Position numbers and translations under genes: made by a program. The notes under the pieces were generated by a model. The model saw only the letters and a program-made list of their open reading frames with translations. It had not been told where the DNA came from and made no database searches. A DNA stretch of 16,702 bases from Candidatus Scatousia excrementipullorum (lineage in GTDB: Bacteria; Cyanobacteriota; Vampirovibrionia; Gastranaerophilales; Gastranaerophilaceae): the NCBI GenBank assembly GCA_017694215.1, contig JADIND010000032.1, forward strand, positions 1-16,702, read 5' to 3'. Of the stretch, positions 1 through 6,876 are shown piece after piece. Every line of letters starts with the position of its first letter. Position 1 is the first letter of the stretch.

Positions 1-611
1 TGCATAAACACAGAAGCCTTAAACATAAAAATTCCGCTGTTCCAGAAATAGGTGTCAGAATTCAGATAATTTTTTGCGGTATTTTCATCAGGTTTTTCAA
101 CAAATTTATTTACCTTAAAACCTTCGCCAAAACTTTCCTTAATATTAATATATCCATAACCTGTTTCGGCATAATGCGGCTTGATGCCAAAAGTCACAAG
201 AAATCCTTCTTTTGCCAGTTTTTCACCTTTTTTAACCGCTTGCGAAAATTTATCAATATCTTTTATAAGATGGTCAGACGGAACGGCAAGAATAACTTCA
301 TCTGTTCCGGTCCTTTGCATAATATATTTTACAGAAACCGCAATAGCCGGTGCAGTATTTTTGGAAACAGGTTCGGATAATATTATCCCATTATCCGAAA
401 TTTTATTTATCTGCATTCTGACATTAGATACGTGCTTTGTTCCGGTTATGCTCACGATATTTTCAGCCGGCATACACTTATTTAATCTCTCAAAAGTAGT
501 CTGGAGAATACTTTCATCCGAAACAAGATTTAAAAGCTGTTTCGGATACAATTCTCTTGATAAAGGCCATAACCTGCTGCCCGAACCTCCTGCCAGAATA
601 ATTCCGTACAT
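1..611 (-). CDS. manC: Mannose-1-phosphate guanylyltransferase, 5' part (runs off left edge)
   Basis: Makes GDP-mannose from GTP and mannose-1-phosphate in the cytoplasm, feeding mannosylated or fucosylated surface polysaccharides. The first 203 residues are visible. They contain the nucleotidyltransferase signature G8-G-S-G-S-R-L-W-P16 followed by P23-K-Q25, then N85-TAPAIA, P111-SDH, the sugar-phosphate-binding FVEKPD at 170-175 and NSGIF at 191-195, all in the order expected for the ManC/CpsB family. The family is usually 350-480 residues, so the rest of the catalytic domain and any isomerase domain lie outside the window. The ATG at 611 is preceded by AGAGGA at good spacing and fixes the start immediately before the YGIILAGG strand. 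Divergent from galE, which suits a shared role in sugar-nucleotide supply. Family identity is firm; the physiological polysaccharide is unknown. Confidence 0.93.
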   Translation of the reverse strand, partial: MYGIILAGGSGSRLWPLSRELYPKQLLNLVSDESILQTTFERLNKCMPAENIVSITGTKHVSNVRMQINKISDNGIILSEPVSKNTAPAIAVSVKYIMQRTGTDEVILAVPSDHLIKDIDKFSQAVKKGEKLAKEGFLVTFGIKPHYAETGYGYINIKESFGEGFKVNKFVEKPDENTAKNYLNSDTYFWNSGIFMFKASVFM

Positions 612-651
612 CTGTAATCCTCTTTCTCTCTGTTTTTATATCTACTATTAT

Positions 652-679
652 ATTATAAATAGAATTGAGGCGTTGTAAA
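652..679 (-). promoter_or_regulatory. Predicted sigma-70 promoter of manC
   Basis: On the minus strand TTTACA (679-674) and TATAAT (657-652) are separated by 16 bases, about 40 bases upstream of the manC start codon. The hexamers are close to consensus; the site has not been tested. Confidence 0.6.
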
Positions 680-709
680 TTATTATTAAGCATAAGTATG
701 TAATTTTTC

Positions 710-718
710 TGGTATAAT
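710..718 (+). promoter_or_regulatory. Extended -10 promoter of galE
   Basis: TGG-TATAAT at 710-718 is a perfect -10 hexamer with an extended TGn element. No good -35 is seen at 16-18 bases upstream, as is common for extended -10 promoters. It lies 28 bases upstream of the galE start; the galE ribosome-binding site AGAGGAG (734-740) follows, 6 bases before ATG. Confidence 0.6.
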
Positions 719-746
719 TAATAAAAAAGTAAAAGAGGAGTGAAAA

Positions 747-1739
747 ATGGAAACAATTTTAGTTGCGGGCGGAGCAGGTTATATCGGAAGCCATACGGCT
801 TATGAACTTGAAAAAGCCGGTTACAACGTAATAGTACTTGATAACTTTTCCGAAGGTCATAGAGAATTCGTCAAAGATTATAAGGTTTGTGAAGTTGACC
901 TTGCGGATATTGACGGGATAAGAAAAGTTTTTGCCCAAAATAAAATTGATGCGGTAATTCATTTTGCAGCTTTTGCTTATGTCGGAGAATCGGTTCAATA
1001 TCCTGAAAAGTATTACTATAACAACGTTGTAAATACTTTAAATCTTTTAAAAGCCATGATTGAGTATAACTGCAAAAAAATAGTATTTTCCTCAACATGT
1101 GCAACTTACGGAATTCCTGAGCATACTCCTATAAGTGAAACTCAAAAGCAGGACCCGATTAACCCATACGGAAATACTAAATTGATGATAGAAAAGATTT
1201 TTAAAGATTATGACAGAGCATACGGATTAAAATACTATGCCCTGAGATATTTTAATGCAGCAGGAGCCTCTCCGGAAAAAAATATCGGCGAATGGCACAG
1301 AATTGAAACACATATAATTCCGCTTGTATTGAGAACTCTTACCGGTGAAAGTAAAAATATTACAATTTTCGGAGATGATTACAATACACCTGACGGAACA
1401 TGTATAAGAGATTATATCCACGTTGACGATTTGGCATCCGCTCACAGGCTTGCACTGGAAAAACTACTTTCGGGTTCAGACAGTGAATGCATAAACCTCG
1501 GCACAGGTATCGGAAATTCAGTAAAAGAAATAATTTCGTCTGCAGAACGTGTTACCGGAAAAAAAGTTCCGGTAGTAATAGGAGCCAGACGCGAAGGCGA
1601 CCCGGACAGCCTTTTTGCTTCCAACGAAAAAGCAAAAGACATCCTCGGCTGGAAAATTAAATATACAAACATAGATGATATTATAAAAACAGCCTGGGAA
1701 TGGGAAAAGAAGCTCCATGCCATGAAATCAGCCGTATAA
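747..1739 (+). CDS. galE: UDP-glucose 4-epimerase
   Basis: Interconverts UDP-glucose and UDP-galactose in the cytoplasm using bound NAD. The 330-residue product has the full length of the family. The N-terminal Rossmann fingerprint is G8-G-A-G-Y-I-G14-S-H16. The extended-SDR catalytic set is present: S115-S-T117, then Y141-G-N-T-K145 (YxxxK). The C-terminal half carries the typical RDYIHVDDLA segment that precedes the substrate-binding part. The start is supported by AGAGGAG 6 bases before the ATG. The gene faces manC across a 135-bp region holding both promoters. It probably supplies galactosyl donors for surface glycans, and it is not necessarily tied to the polyene locus further right. A related UDP-hexose or UDP-GlcNAc epimerase specificity cannot be excluded from sequence alone. 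Confidence 0.95.
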   Translation: METILVAGGAGYIGSHTAYELEKAGYNVIVLDNFSEGHREFVKDYKVCEVDLADIDGIRKVFAQNKIDAVIHFAAFAYVGESVQYPEKYYYNNVVNTLNLLKAMIEYNCKKIVFSSTCATYGIPEHTPISETQKQDPINPYGNTKLMIEKIFKDYDRAYGLKYYALRYFNAAGASPEKNIGEWHRIETHIIPLVLRTLTGESKNITIFGDDYNTPDGTCIRDYIHVDDLASAHRLALEKLLSGSDSECINLGTGIGNSVKEIISSAERVTGKKVPVVIGARREGDPDSLFASNEKAKDILGWKIKYTNIDDIIKTAWEWEKKLHAMKSAV

Positions 1740-1861
1740 ATTTGTAAAATAAATTAAATATTTGTTTACAATTCGGACAATTTTTTTCATGTTTGTGGTT
1801 TATTGTATTAAAAACCGGTTTTTCAGAAAACGGAAGAATTGCAAAATAAGGATTTATAAAA
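1740..1861. other. galE-kinase intergenic region
   Basis: These 122 bases hold a loose 7-bp inverted repeat (TTGTAAA 1742-1748 / TTTACAA 1765-1771), a run of seven T (1781-1787) and a perfect 14-bp palindrome (1810-1823). I see no strong GC-rich terminator hairpin and no convincing -35/-10 pair. The kinase gene downstream could therefore be read from the galE promoter. Confidence 0.4.
1810..1823. repeat. Perfect 14-bp palindrome AAAAACCGGTTTTT
   Basis: The sequence reads identically on both strands. As RNA it would make only a weak A-U stem around CCGG, so a protein-binding site is as likely as a terminator. It lies 39 bases upstream of the kinase start codon. Function unknown. Confidence 0.35.
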
Positions 1862-2743
1862 TTGCAAAATACAATTACTAAAAGTCCAAACATTTTAAAA
1901 ACAGGATTTCATAAACAAAATAACAGTAATATAATCTTTTTTCAGTCTGTAGAAAAAAGATTAAATAAAATTTTTCAGGATGAATTAAATTCATCAGATT
2001 CAATATTTAAATATGTTTCAGATAATGCCATTCATAAAATGGCATTATTTTTATCCGGAAACAAAACCCGTGCCTGCTCTATAGGTATTGCCGGAGAAAC
2101 TGCGAGCGGCAAATCAACCATTACATTTGATATCATTGATACTCTGGAAACCTTTGCAAAAGAATATCTTATTAAGAATTTAATTACCAGAATTAATACT
2201 GATGATTACTATTATGACCGCTCAGATATGGTTAAGGCCGCAGGAAGTTTTGCGGAATTTGCAAAACACTATGATTTAGATGTTCCGGAAGCTCTTGAAC
2301 TGGAATTAATGAAAAAACACATTAAAGCTCTGCAAAACGGCGAAACAGTTTATCTTCCGAAATACGATATGTCAGGCACAGCAAAACGAGAGGATAATGT
2401 AACGAAAACCGAACCTGCAAAGATTATTATCTCAGAAGGTTTGTTTACATTGACGGATAAAGTAATTGATGCTTTTGATTTTAAAATTTATGTAGATGTT
2501 TCATGTAATGTACAAAAAGAACGATTTTACAGACGTGCAGCTGAAAGAGATTTAGGTTCTTCTGCAGATGATGTTTATCTTAATGCCGCAAGTAAAGCTA
2601 AAATTCACATACATCCGACAAAAGAAAAAGCAGATATAATTCTTTCAGGAGAAGCAGACAGAGAAGCTTACAAAAGATTTATTAAAAAAGTTCTTTCTTT
2701 AGTTAAAGAATTACATTTCAGCAGCATTTTAATGTATACTTAA
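1862..2743 (+). CDS. Uridine kinase / phosphoribulokinase-family P-loop kinase
   Basis: Probably phosphorylates uridine (and cytidine) to UMP in the cytoplasm; the exact substrate is inferred. The 293-residue protein has a Walker A loop G78-E-T-A-S-G-K84-S85, an acidic D114-D-Y-Y117 segment that in this family binds nucleoside or metal, the Y168-D-M-S-G-T-A-K-R176 stretch, a family-typical S191-E-G193 and an arginine-rich lid (R221, R224, R225, R229). The start is a TTG at 1862 behind AAGGAT. About 70 residues precede the P-loop, longer than in classical Udk, where the loop lies close to the N-terminus; a shorter start at the methionine of residue 60 is possible. The stop codon overlaps the stop of the convergent ketosynthase gene. 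Other PRK/URK-family substrates cannot be ruled out. Confidence 0.75.
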   Translation: MQNTITKSPNILKTGFHKQNNSNIIFFQSVEKRLNKIFQDELNSSDSIFKYVSDNAIHKMALFLSGNKTRACSIGIAGETASGKSTITFDIIDTLETFAKEYLIKNLITRINTDDYYYDRSDMVKAAGSFAEFAKHYDLDVPEALELELMKKHIKALQNGETVYLPKYDMSGTAKREDNVTKTEPAKIIISEGLFTLTDKVIDAFDFKIYVDVSCNVQKERFYRRAAERDLGSSADDVYLNAASKAKIHIHPTKEKADIILSGEADREAYKRFIKKVLSLVKELHFSSILMYT

Positions 2744-3969
2744 ACTTTTGTATTGAAAATAAGAGAAGTATTGATTCCGCCGAATGCAAAATTGTTCGAC
2801 ATAATAAGAGAGGTTTTCAACTCTCTGCCCTGTTTCATGATATAATCAAGTTTGCCGCAGTTTTCATCAACATTTTCAAGATTAATTGTCGGACAGAACC
2901 AGCTTTTTCTTGCCATATCTATTGAGAGAATTGCCTCGATCGCTCCGCATGCCCCCAGAGTATGACCGGTGTAACTTTTTATCGTACTGACAGGAACCGC
3001 ACGTTTAAAGACATTATAAGTTGCGTTTGATTCGGCGATATCTCCCTGAATAGTCGCAGTACCGTGAGCATTAACATAACCTATTTTGTCTGCTGATAAA
3101 CTTGCATCCTTCAGAGCAAGTTCTAATGCATTTTTCATTGTTTCACTGTTAGGGTTTGTAATATGGGTTCCGTCTGTGCTTGTTCCAAATCCTAGAACTT
3201 CTGCGTAAATCTTTGCACCGCGTTTTTTTGCATGTTCGTATTCTTCAAGTATGAGCGTACCGGCACCTTCGCCTATAACAAGTCCGTCACGCTCCCTGTC
3301 AAAAGGTTTCGGAGTCAGTTCCGGTGTAGCATTTTGAAGACTTGTTGCATAAAGAGTATCAAAAACCGCAATATGTGTCGGATGGTATTCTTCCGCTCCG
3401 CCGGCTATCATAACGGTTTGATATCCGTCTTTGATTGCTTCATAAGCATAACCTATTCCCATTGAACCTGATGTACAGGCAGATGATGTCGGGATAAGCC
3501 TTCCGGTTGTTTTAAAATAAAGTGAAATATTAACGGATGCGGTTTGGCTCATCATTTTTACATAAGAGCCGGAATTAACACCTTTTACTTCAAAATCCCT
3601 CATCATGGAATAGAATTCCAGCACACTGTCGAGAGAACCGGTTGAAGAACCGTAACTTACACCTGTTTCACCGTTTGTAATTATTTCATCACCGAGAAGT
3701 CCTGCATCTTTCAAAGCTTCTTCCGCAGTTGCAACACTCATAATTGAAATTCTTCCCATTGTGCGGAGGACTTTTCTGTTATAATGTTCCGGTATTTCAA
3801 AATCAGTAACCGGAGCGGCAAGTTTTGAATTCAAACGCTGAAATTTTTCAAGTTCCGGAAGATACTTAACGCAATTTTTCATCTCCAATAGTTTTTGAAA
3901 AGCTTTTTCTCGTGAACATCCGAGAGGACTTGCAAGAGCCATGCCGGTAACTACAACACGTCTTCCCAT
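2740..3969 (-). CDS. apeR: Beta-ketoacyl-ACP synthase, ApeR-like
   Basis: Decarboxylative Claisen condensation of an acyl primer with malonyl-ACP; in aryl polyene systems this homodimeric FabF-type enzyme works beside the ApeO:ApeC pair. The whole thiolase fold is present with the Cys-His-His triad. Numbered from the upstream GTG, these are C167 in SSACTSG, H304 in NAHGTAT and H338 in SYTGHTLGA, with the conserved K333; subtract 2 for the ATG start chosen here. The C-terminal NNFAFGG loop is typical of KAS II. Length (409 aa) is normal. Two starts compete: GTG at 3975 and ATG at 3969. GGAGGT (3983-3978) sits 8 bases before the ATG but only 2 before the GTG, and the ATG forms TGATG with the reductase stop, so 3969 is preferred. 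Last gene of the left operon. Confidence 0.9.
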   Translation of the reverse strand: MGRRVVVTGMALASPLGCSREKAFQKLLEMKNCVKYLPELEKFQRLNSKLAAPVTDFEIPEHYNRKVLRTMGRISIMSVATAEEALKDAGLLGDEIITNGETGVSYGSSTGSLDSVLEFYSMMRDFEVKGVNSGSYVKMMSQTASVNISLYFKTTGRLIPTSSACTSGSMGIGYAYEAIKDGYQTVMIAGGAEEYHPTHIAVFDTLYATSLQNATPELTPKPFDRERDGLVIGEGAGTLILEEYEHAKKRGAKIYAEVLGFGTSTDGTHITNPNSETMKNALELALKDASLSADKIGYVNAHGTATIQGDIAESNATYNVFKRAVPVSTIKSYTGHTLGACGAIEAILSIDMARKSWFCPTINLENVDENCGKLDYIMKQGRELKTSLIMSNNFAFGGINTSLIFNTKV

Positions 3970-4694
3970 CAGCACAAACCTCCGTTCACGGAAATTACCT
4001 GCCCTGTGATGTAACCCGCATCTTCACTCATAAGATAATTCACAAGACTTGCTACTTCTTCGGGCTTGCCGCATCGTTTCATCGGAATCATTTTCTTAAC
4101 TTCTTCAACAGGCAAATCCTGAATCATATCAGTTTCTATTACCCCGGGTGCAACACAGTTTACTGTAATCTTTCTTTTAGCAAGTTCAAGACTCAAAGCC
4201 TTAACAGCACCGATAATTCCAGCTTTTGAAGCACTGTAATTTACCTGTCCTCTGTTTCCCTTTATACCGGAAACTGATGACATCGCAATTATTCTTCCTT
4301 TTATTCTGTTTTCTATCATTGGCATAACAACAGGTTTTAAAACATTATAAAATCCGCCGAGATTTGTATTCAAAACATCATCCCATTCGCTGTCTTCCAT
4401 TGCTGGAAAAACATTATCGCGGGCAATTCCGGCGTTCAGAACAACTCCGTAGTAAACTCCGTTTTTTTCAATATCTTCTGATAGAATTTCGCGGCAGGCA
4501 GCTCTATCTTTTACATCAAACTGTAAAATTCTGCACTCCGCACCGGCTTCCTTTATTTCGGATAAAACCTCTTCGGCTTTCGAAATATTTTTATTGCAGT
4601 GGAGAACTATATCATAACCGTTTTTTGCCAGATACAAAGCACATGCCCTGCCGATTCCCCTGCTTGAACCCGTTATTAAAACCTGTTTACTCAT
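3969..4694 (-). CDS. apeQ: 3-oxoacyl-ACP reductase, FabG type (ApeQ-like)
   Basis: NADPH-dependent reduction of the beta-keto group formed by the ketosynthases, giving 3-hydroxyacyl-ACP for the dehydratase. A 241-residue classical SDR with the cofactor motif T8-G-S-S-R-G-I-G15, the NAG strand (N88-A-G90), structural N111 and the catalytic S140, Y153-x3-K157. The C-terminal IETDM segment and the terminal ITGQVISVNGG are standard for FabG. The start overlaps the dehydratase 3' end by 8 bases, and the TGA stop forms TGATG with the next ATG, so it is translated as part of a tightly packed operon. By family alone it could serve primary fatty acid synthesis; its position between the dehydratase and the ketosynthase fits ApeQ. 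Confidence 0.92.
   Translation of the reverse strand: MSKQVLITGSSRGIGRACALYLAKNGYDIVLHCNKNISKAEEVLSEIKEAGAECRILQFDVKDRAACREILSEDIEKNGVYYGVVLNAGIARDNVFPAMEDSEWDDVLNTNLGGFYNVLKPVVMPMIENRIKGRIIAMSSVSGIKGNRGQVNYSASKAGIIGAVKALSLELAKRKITVNCVAPGVIETDMIQDLPVEEVKKMIPMKRCGKPEEVASLVNYLMSEDAGYITGQVISVNGGLC
3978..3983 (-). promoter_or_regulatory. Ribosome-binding site deciding the apeR start
   Basis: GGAGGT on the minus strand, inside the 3' end of the reductase gene. Its 8-base spacing fits the ATG at 3969 and not the GTG at 3975. With the TGATG overlap it suggests coupled re-initiation. Confidence 0.7.
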
Positions 4695-5148
4695 TTCCTT
4701 TAAATCCTGTTTTCAAAAATTCTTCTGCATTGTCAGGCTGATATGCATTAACCGTAGCGTTTGCAACAACCTCACCATCATTATAAATAAAACACTCGAA
4801 GGAAACAAGTTCGCTATCACTATAAAGTTCTTTTGCTTTTATAAGATAGGTTTTACCTGTTTCAAATTTTTCAAGGGAGCATTTATAGGAACGCGTGCCA
4901 AGCAAAAACCCGATTTTAGGGGATTTTTGATTAAATTTAAAATAAGAAAAACACGCAAGAGTCTGAGCCATAAATTCAATCCCGACATATGAATCTATCC
5001 CGTCTAAAGTATTATCAAAAAATATTTTATCAGGCGTAATCGTCGTGCTTGCACAGACATAACCTTCTTCCATATTGACTTCTTCAAGTTTGTCAATAAG
5101 TATCATAGGGTGATTATGAGGCAGTATATTTTCCAAATTATATTCCAT
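4687..5148 (-). CDS. apeP: Hotdog dehydratase subunit, ApeP family
   Basis: FabZ-like single-hotdog protein of 153 residues, expected to dehydrate 3-hydroxyacyl-ACP as half of a heterodimer with the ApeI domain encoded in the right operon. The N-terminal LPHNHPMILID (9-19) matches the FabZ strand LPHRYPFLLVD. The central helix carries E58-F-M-A-Q62, aligned with the catalytic Glu motif EAMAQ. The FabZ catalytic histidine expected 14 residues before the Glu is missing: position 44 is Phe, and no GHF motif occurs. H11 and H13 belong to the non-catalytic LPH strand. The ApeI domain shows the complementary pattern. The gene lies 3 bases after the apeO stop and overlaps apeQ by 8 bases. ApeP assignment rests on sequence and order. 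Confidence 0.85.
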   Translation of the reverse strand: MEYNLENILPHNHPMILIDKLEEVNMEEGYVCASTTITPDKIFFDNTLDGIDSYVGIEFMAQTLACFSYFKFNQKSPKIGFLLGTRSYKCSLEKFETGKTYLIKAKELYSDSELVSFECFIYNDGEVVANATVNAYQPDNAEEFLKTGFKGNE

Positions 5149-5151
5149 AAG

Positions 5152-6228
5152 CTATTTTCCCAGTATAATTACCGCATTTGTACCGCCAAAACCAAAAGCA
5201 GTACACATTACATTTTGTATTTTTGAAAGTTTTTTCCCTTTTTTTGCAAGTCTTATCTTAGGAAGCGAATTATCATACTGTCCGTCATAGATATGCGGCA
5301 GAAGATAGTTTTCAGGATTATATTCAAGCATTGCACAGCAAAGGGCTGTTTCTATACTGGCCGCAGCACCAAGGCAATGTCCTGTCAATGGTTTTGTTGC
5401 ACTTACCGGAACTTTATCCGCAAAAACTTTATAAATTGCATTAGCCTCCATCAGATCATTAGCCTTTGTCCCCGTACCATGAAGGTTAACGTAATCAATA
5501 TCATCCGCTTTCAACCCTGCATTAGAAAGAGCAAGCTCCATGGCACGGGCAGCCTCAATACCTTCGGGTTCCGGAGTGGATGCATGGTATGCATCGGAGG
5601 TTTCTCCGGTTGAGAGAACCTTAATGCCTTTGCCTTCCTTTTCAAGAACAAATAAAGCTCCGGCTTCTGAAATATTCATGCCGGAACGATTTTTGCTGAA
5701 CGGAATCGAACGGGTTTCAGAAACTACTTCAAGAGCACTAAAACCTGCAATCGGGAGCCTTGATAATCCGTCGCATCCGCCTGCGATAACCGCATCGCAT
5801 ATATCGTTTTCAAGAAGTCTTTCCGCTGTTGAGAATACTTTTATTCCCGATGAGCATGCCGTTGATACTGCACAATAAAAACCTTCCAGTCCAAGAATTT
5901 TTTTTAAAAATTCTGCAGGATTGCCTATCTTTATATGCTCCGGATTTTCGGAATCTTCAAATTCATCAATACCGGTATTTGCGTTTGCAATAACAATTCC
6001 GACACGTTTTTTACCGTATTTTCCGATTAATAAATCAATTTTGTCTTTTAACCGGTTAACGCAGTGCAGCAAAATTCTGTTACAGCGGAGGTTATAATTT
6101 TCATCGGAAATAACCGGCAGTTTCGCATCAATTCTGAATTCACGCAAAACTCCGCGGCAGGCATTATTAAATATTTCTTCCGGAGATTCTCCGAGATTAC
6201 ATACAGCCGAAAAATCAGTTATAATCAT
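5152..6228 (-). CDS. apeO: Beta-ketoacyl-ACP synthase, ApeO-like
   Basis: Catalytic ketosynthase thought to pair with the ApeC-like half-protein (KS:CLF) to elongate the polyene. Numbering from the upstream ATG (6231), the triad is C126 in STACSSG, H251 in NLHGTGT and H285 in LTGHCLGAA, with K280; the C-terminal TAFGFGGTNA loop is intact. At about 358 residues it is roughly 50 shorter than usual FabF, mainly N-terminal of the active-site Cys. Two adjacent ATGs (6231, 6228) are possible. AGAGGA at 6240-6235 is 6 bases before the second and 3 before the first, so 6228 is preferred. It is the first gene of the left operon and sits head to head with apeC, 51-54 bases apart. Confidence 0.9.
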   Translation of the reverse strand: MIITDFSAVCNLGESPEEIFNNACRGVLREFRIDAKLPVISDENYNLRCNRILLHCVNRLKDKIDLLIGKYGKKRVGIVIANANTGIDEFEDSENPEHIKIGNPAEFLKKILGLEGFYCAVSTACSSGIKVFSTAERLLENDICDAVIAGGCDGLSRLPIAGFSALEVVSETRSIPFSKNRSGMNISEAGALFVLEKEGKGIKVLSTGETSDAYHASTPEPEGIEAARAMELALSNAGLKADDIDYVNLHGTGTKANDLMEANAIYKVFADKVPVSATKPLTGHCLGAAASIETALCCAMLEYNPENYLLPHIYDGQYDNSLPKIRLAKKGKKLSKIQNVMCTAFGFGGTNAVIILGK

Positions 6229-6243
6229 CATCTGTCCTCTCTG

Positions 6244-6272
6244 TTGCAGAATTTTTCTGTAAACATTATACT
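6244..6272 (+). promoter_or_regulatory. Promoter of the right (apeC onward) operon
   Basis: TTGCAG (6244-6249), a 17-base spacer and TATACT (6267-6272). The expected start of transcription, about 7 bases after the -10, falls near 6279, only about 4 bases before the apeC ATG at 6283. That agrees with the lack of a Shine-Dalgarno sequence there. Confidence 0.5.
6265..6270 (-). promoter_or_regulatory. -10 box of the left (apeO-P-Q-R) operon
   Basis: Perfect TATAAT on the minus strand, 34-37 bases upstream of the apeO start codons. No good -35 is visible at 16-18 bases, where it would fall inside apeC. It overlaps the -10 box of the opposite promoter by four bases. Confidence 0.5.
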
Positions 6273-6282
6273 ATATATTAGC

Positions 6283-6873
6283 ATGAAAGAGATAAAATTT
6301 GACATAATAAAATTTGCATATATTGAAAAAGAAACTCCGGATGTTTCTTTTATTCCGATGCTGTTAAGAAGGAAGTTGAACAGTTTCGGGCGTGCGGCAA
6401 TATACACACTCTATAAAAGTTTTGAAAACGAAAACGTAAATCTGGTATTTTCCTCAGATTACGGTGATTTTGAAAGAGTAAAAAAACTCGTCAAACAGAG
6501 AAAAGAAGAAGGTGAAATTTCACCAACAGGGTTCAGTTTTTCGGTACATAACGCATCTGTCGGACTTTTTTCGCTGCTTGAAAAAATCAAAACCGGCTAC
6601 AACTCGGTTTCTGCAGGAAAAGACTCACTTCCTTACGGATTTTTGGAAGGGATTTTGAGTTCTGCAAAAATTCCGGCACTCTATTGTTACACAGAGAGTC
6701 TGGAAAAATTACAAAGCGTATCGGTGCTCATTTCACAAAACCCAAACGGGAAATATCTGCTGTCTGAAAACAATACCGGGAGTTCACTAAACGGATTTTC
6801 CGATTTTATAAAATTTCTGGAAGGAGAAAAAGACAGCTTTAGCTGTGATTTATACTCCGTAAAAAGGATTTAG
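6283..6873 (+). CDS. apeC: Beta-ketoacyl synthase N-terminal-like protein, chain-length-factor type (ApeC-like)
   Basis: A 196-residue half-ketosynthase. It matches the ketoacyl-synthase N-terminal-like family found in aryl polyene clusters: a PMLLRRKLNSFGR segment (26-38), a VFSSDYGD stretch, then SPTGFSFSVHNASVGLFS and a SAGKDSLPYGFLEG region. No catalytic Cys in an ACSSG context and no HGT or GH motifs are present, so it cannot condense by itself. In APE systems the ApeC protein partners ApeO like a chain length factor. The open frame extends upstream to 6064 but that part is antisense to apeO; the ATG at 6283 gives the family-like N-terminus. No Shine-Dalgarno precedes it, and the predicted promoter would leave only a few untranslated bases. 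First gene of the right operon; apeD follows after 3 bases. Confidence 0.85.
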   Translation: MKEIKFDIIKFAYIEKETPDVSFIPMLLRRKLNSFGRAAIYTLYKSFENENVNLVFSSDYGDFERVKKLVKQRKEEGEISPTGFSFSVHNASVGLFSLLEKIKTGYNSVSAGKDSLPYGFLEGILSSAKIPALYCYTESLEKLQSVSVLISQNPNGKYLLSENNTGSSLNGFSDFIKFLEGEKDSFSCDLYSVKRI

Positions 6874-6876
6874 GCA

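Noticed and set aside
181..678. Plus-strand open frame of about 165 codons at the left edge
   Set aside because: It is the antisense shadow of manC, whose minus-strand frame carries all the family motifs.
1742..1787. Intrinsic terminator after galE
   Set aside because: There is a T-run at 1781-1787 but only a 4-bp TTGT/ACAA stem before it and a separate loose 7-bp A/T repeat; too weak to call.
2740..6231. Primary fatty acid synthesis (fab) operon
   Set aside because: The two dissimilar ketosynthases, the ApeP-type dehydratase lacking its His, and the divergent exporter operon do not fit a housekeeping fab cluster, and no fabD, fabH or acc gene is present.
6064..6282. In-frame upstream extension of apeC
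   Set aside because: It lies antisense to the 5' end of apeO, shows no family similarity, and the ATG at 6283 gives the expected N-terminus.
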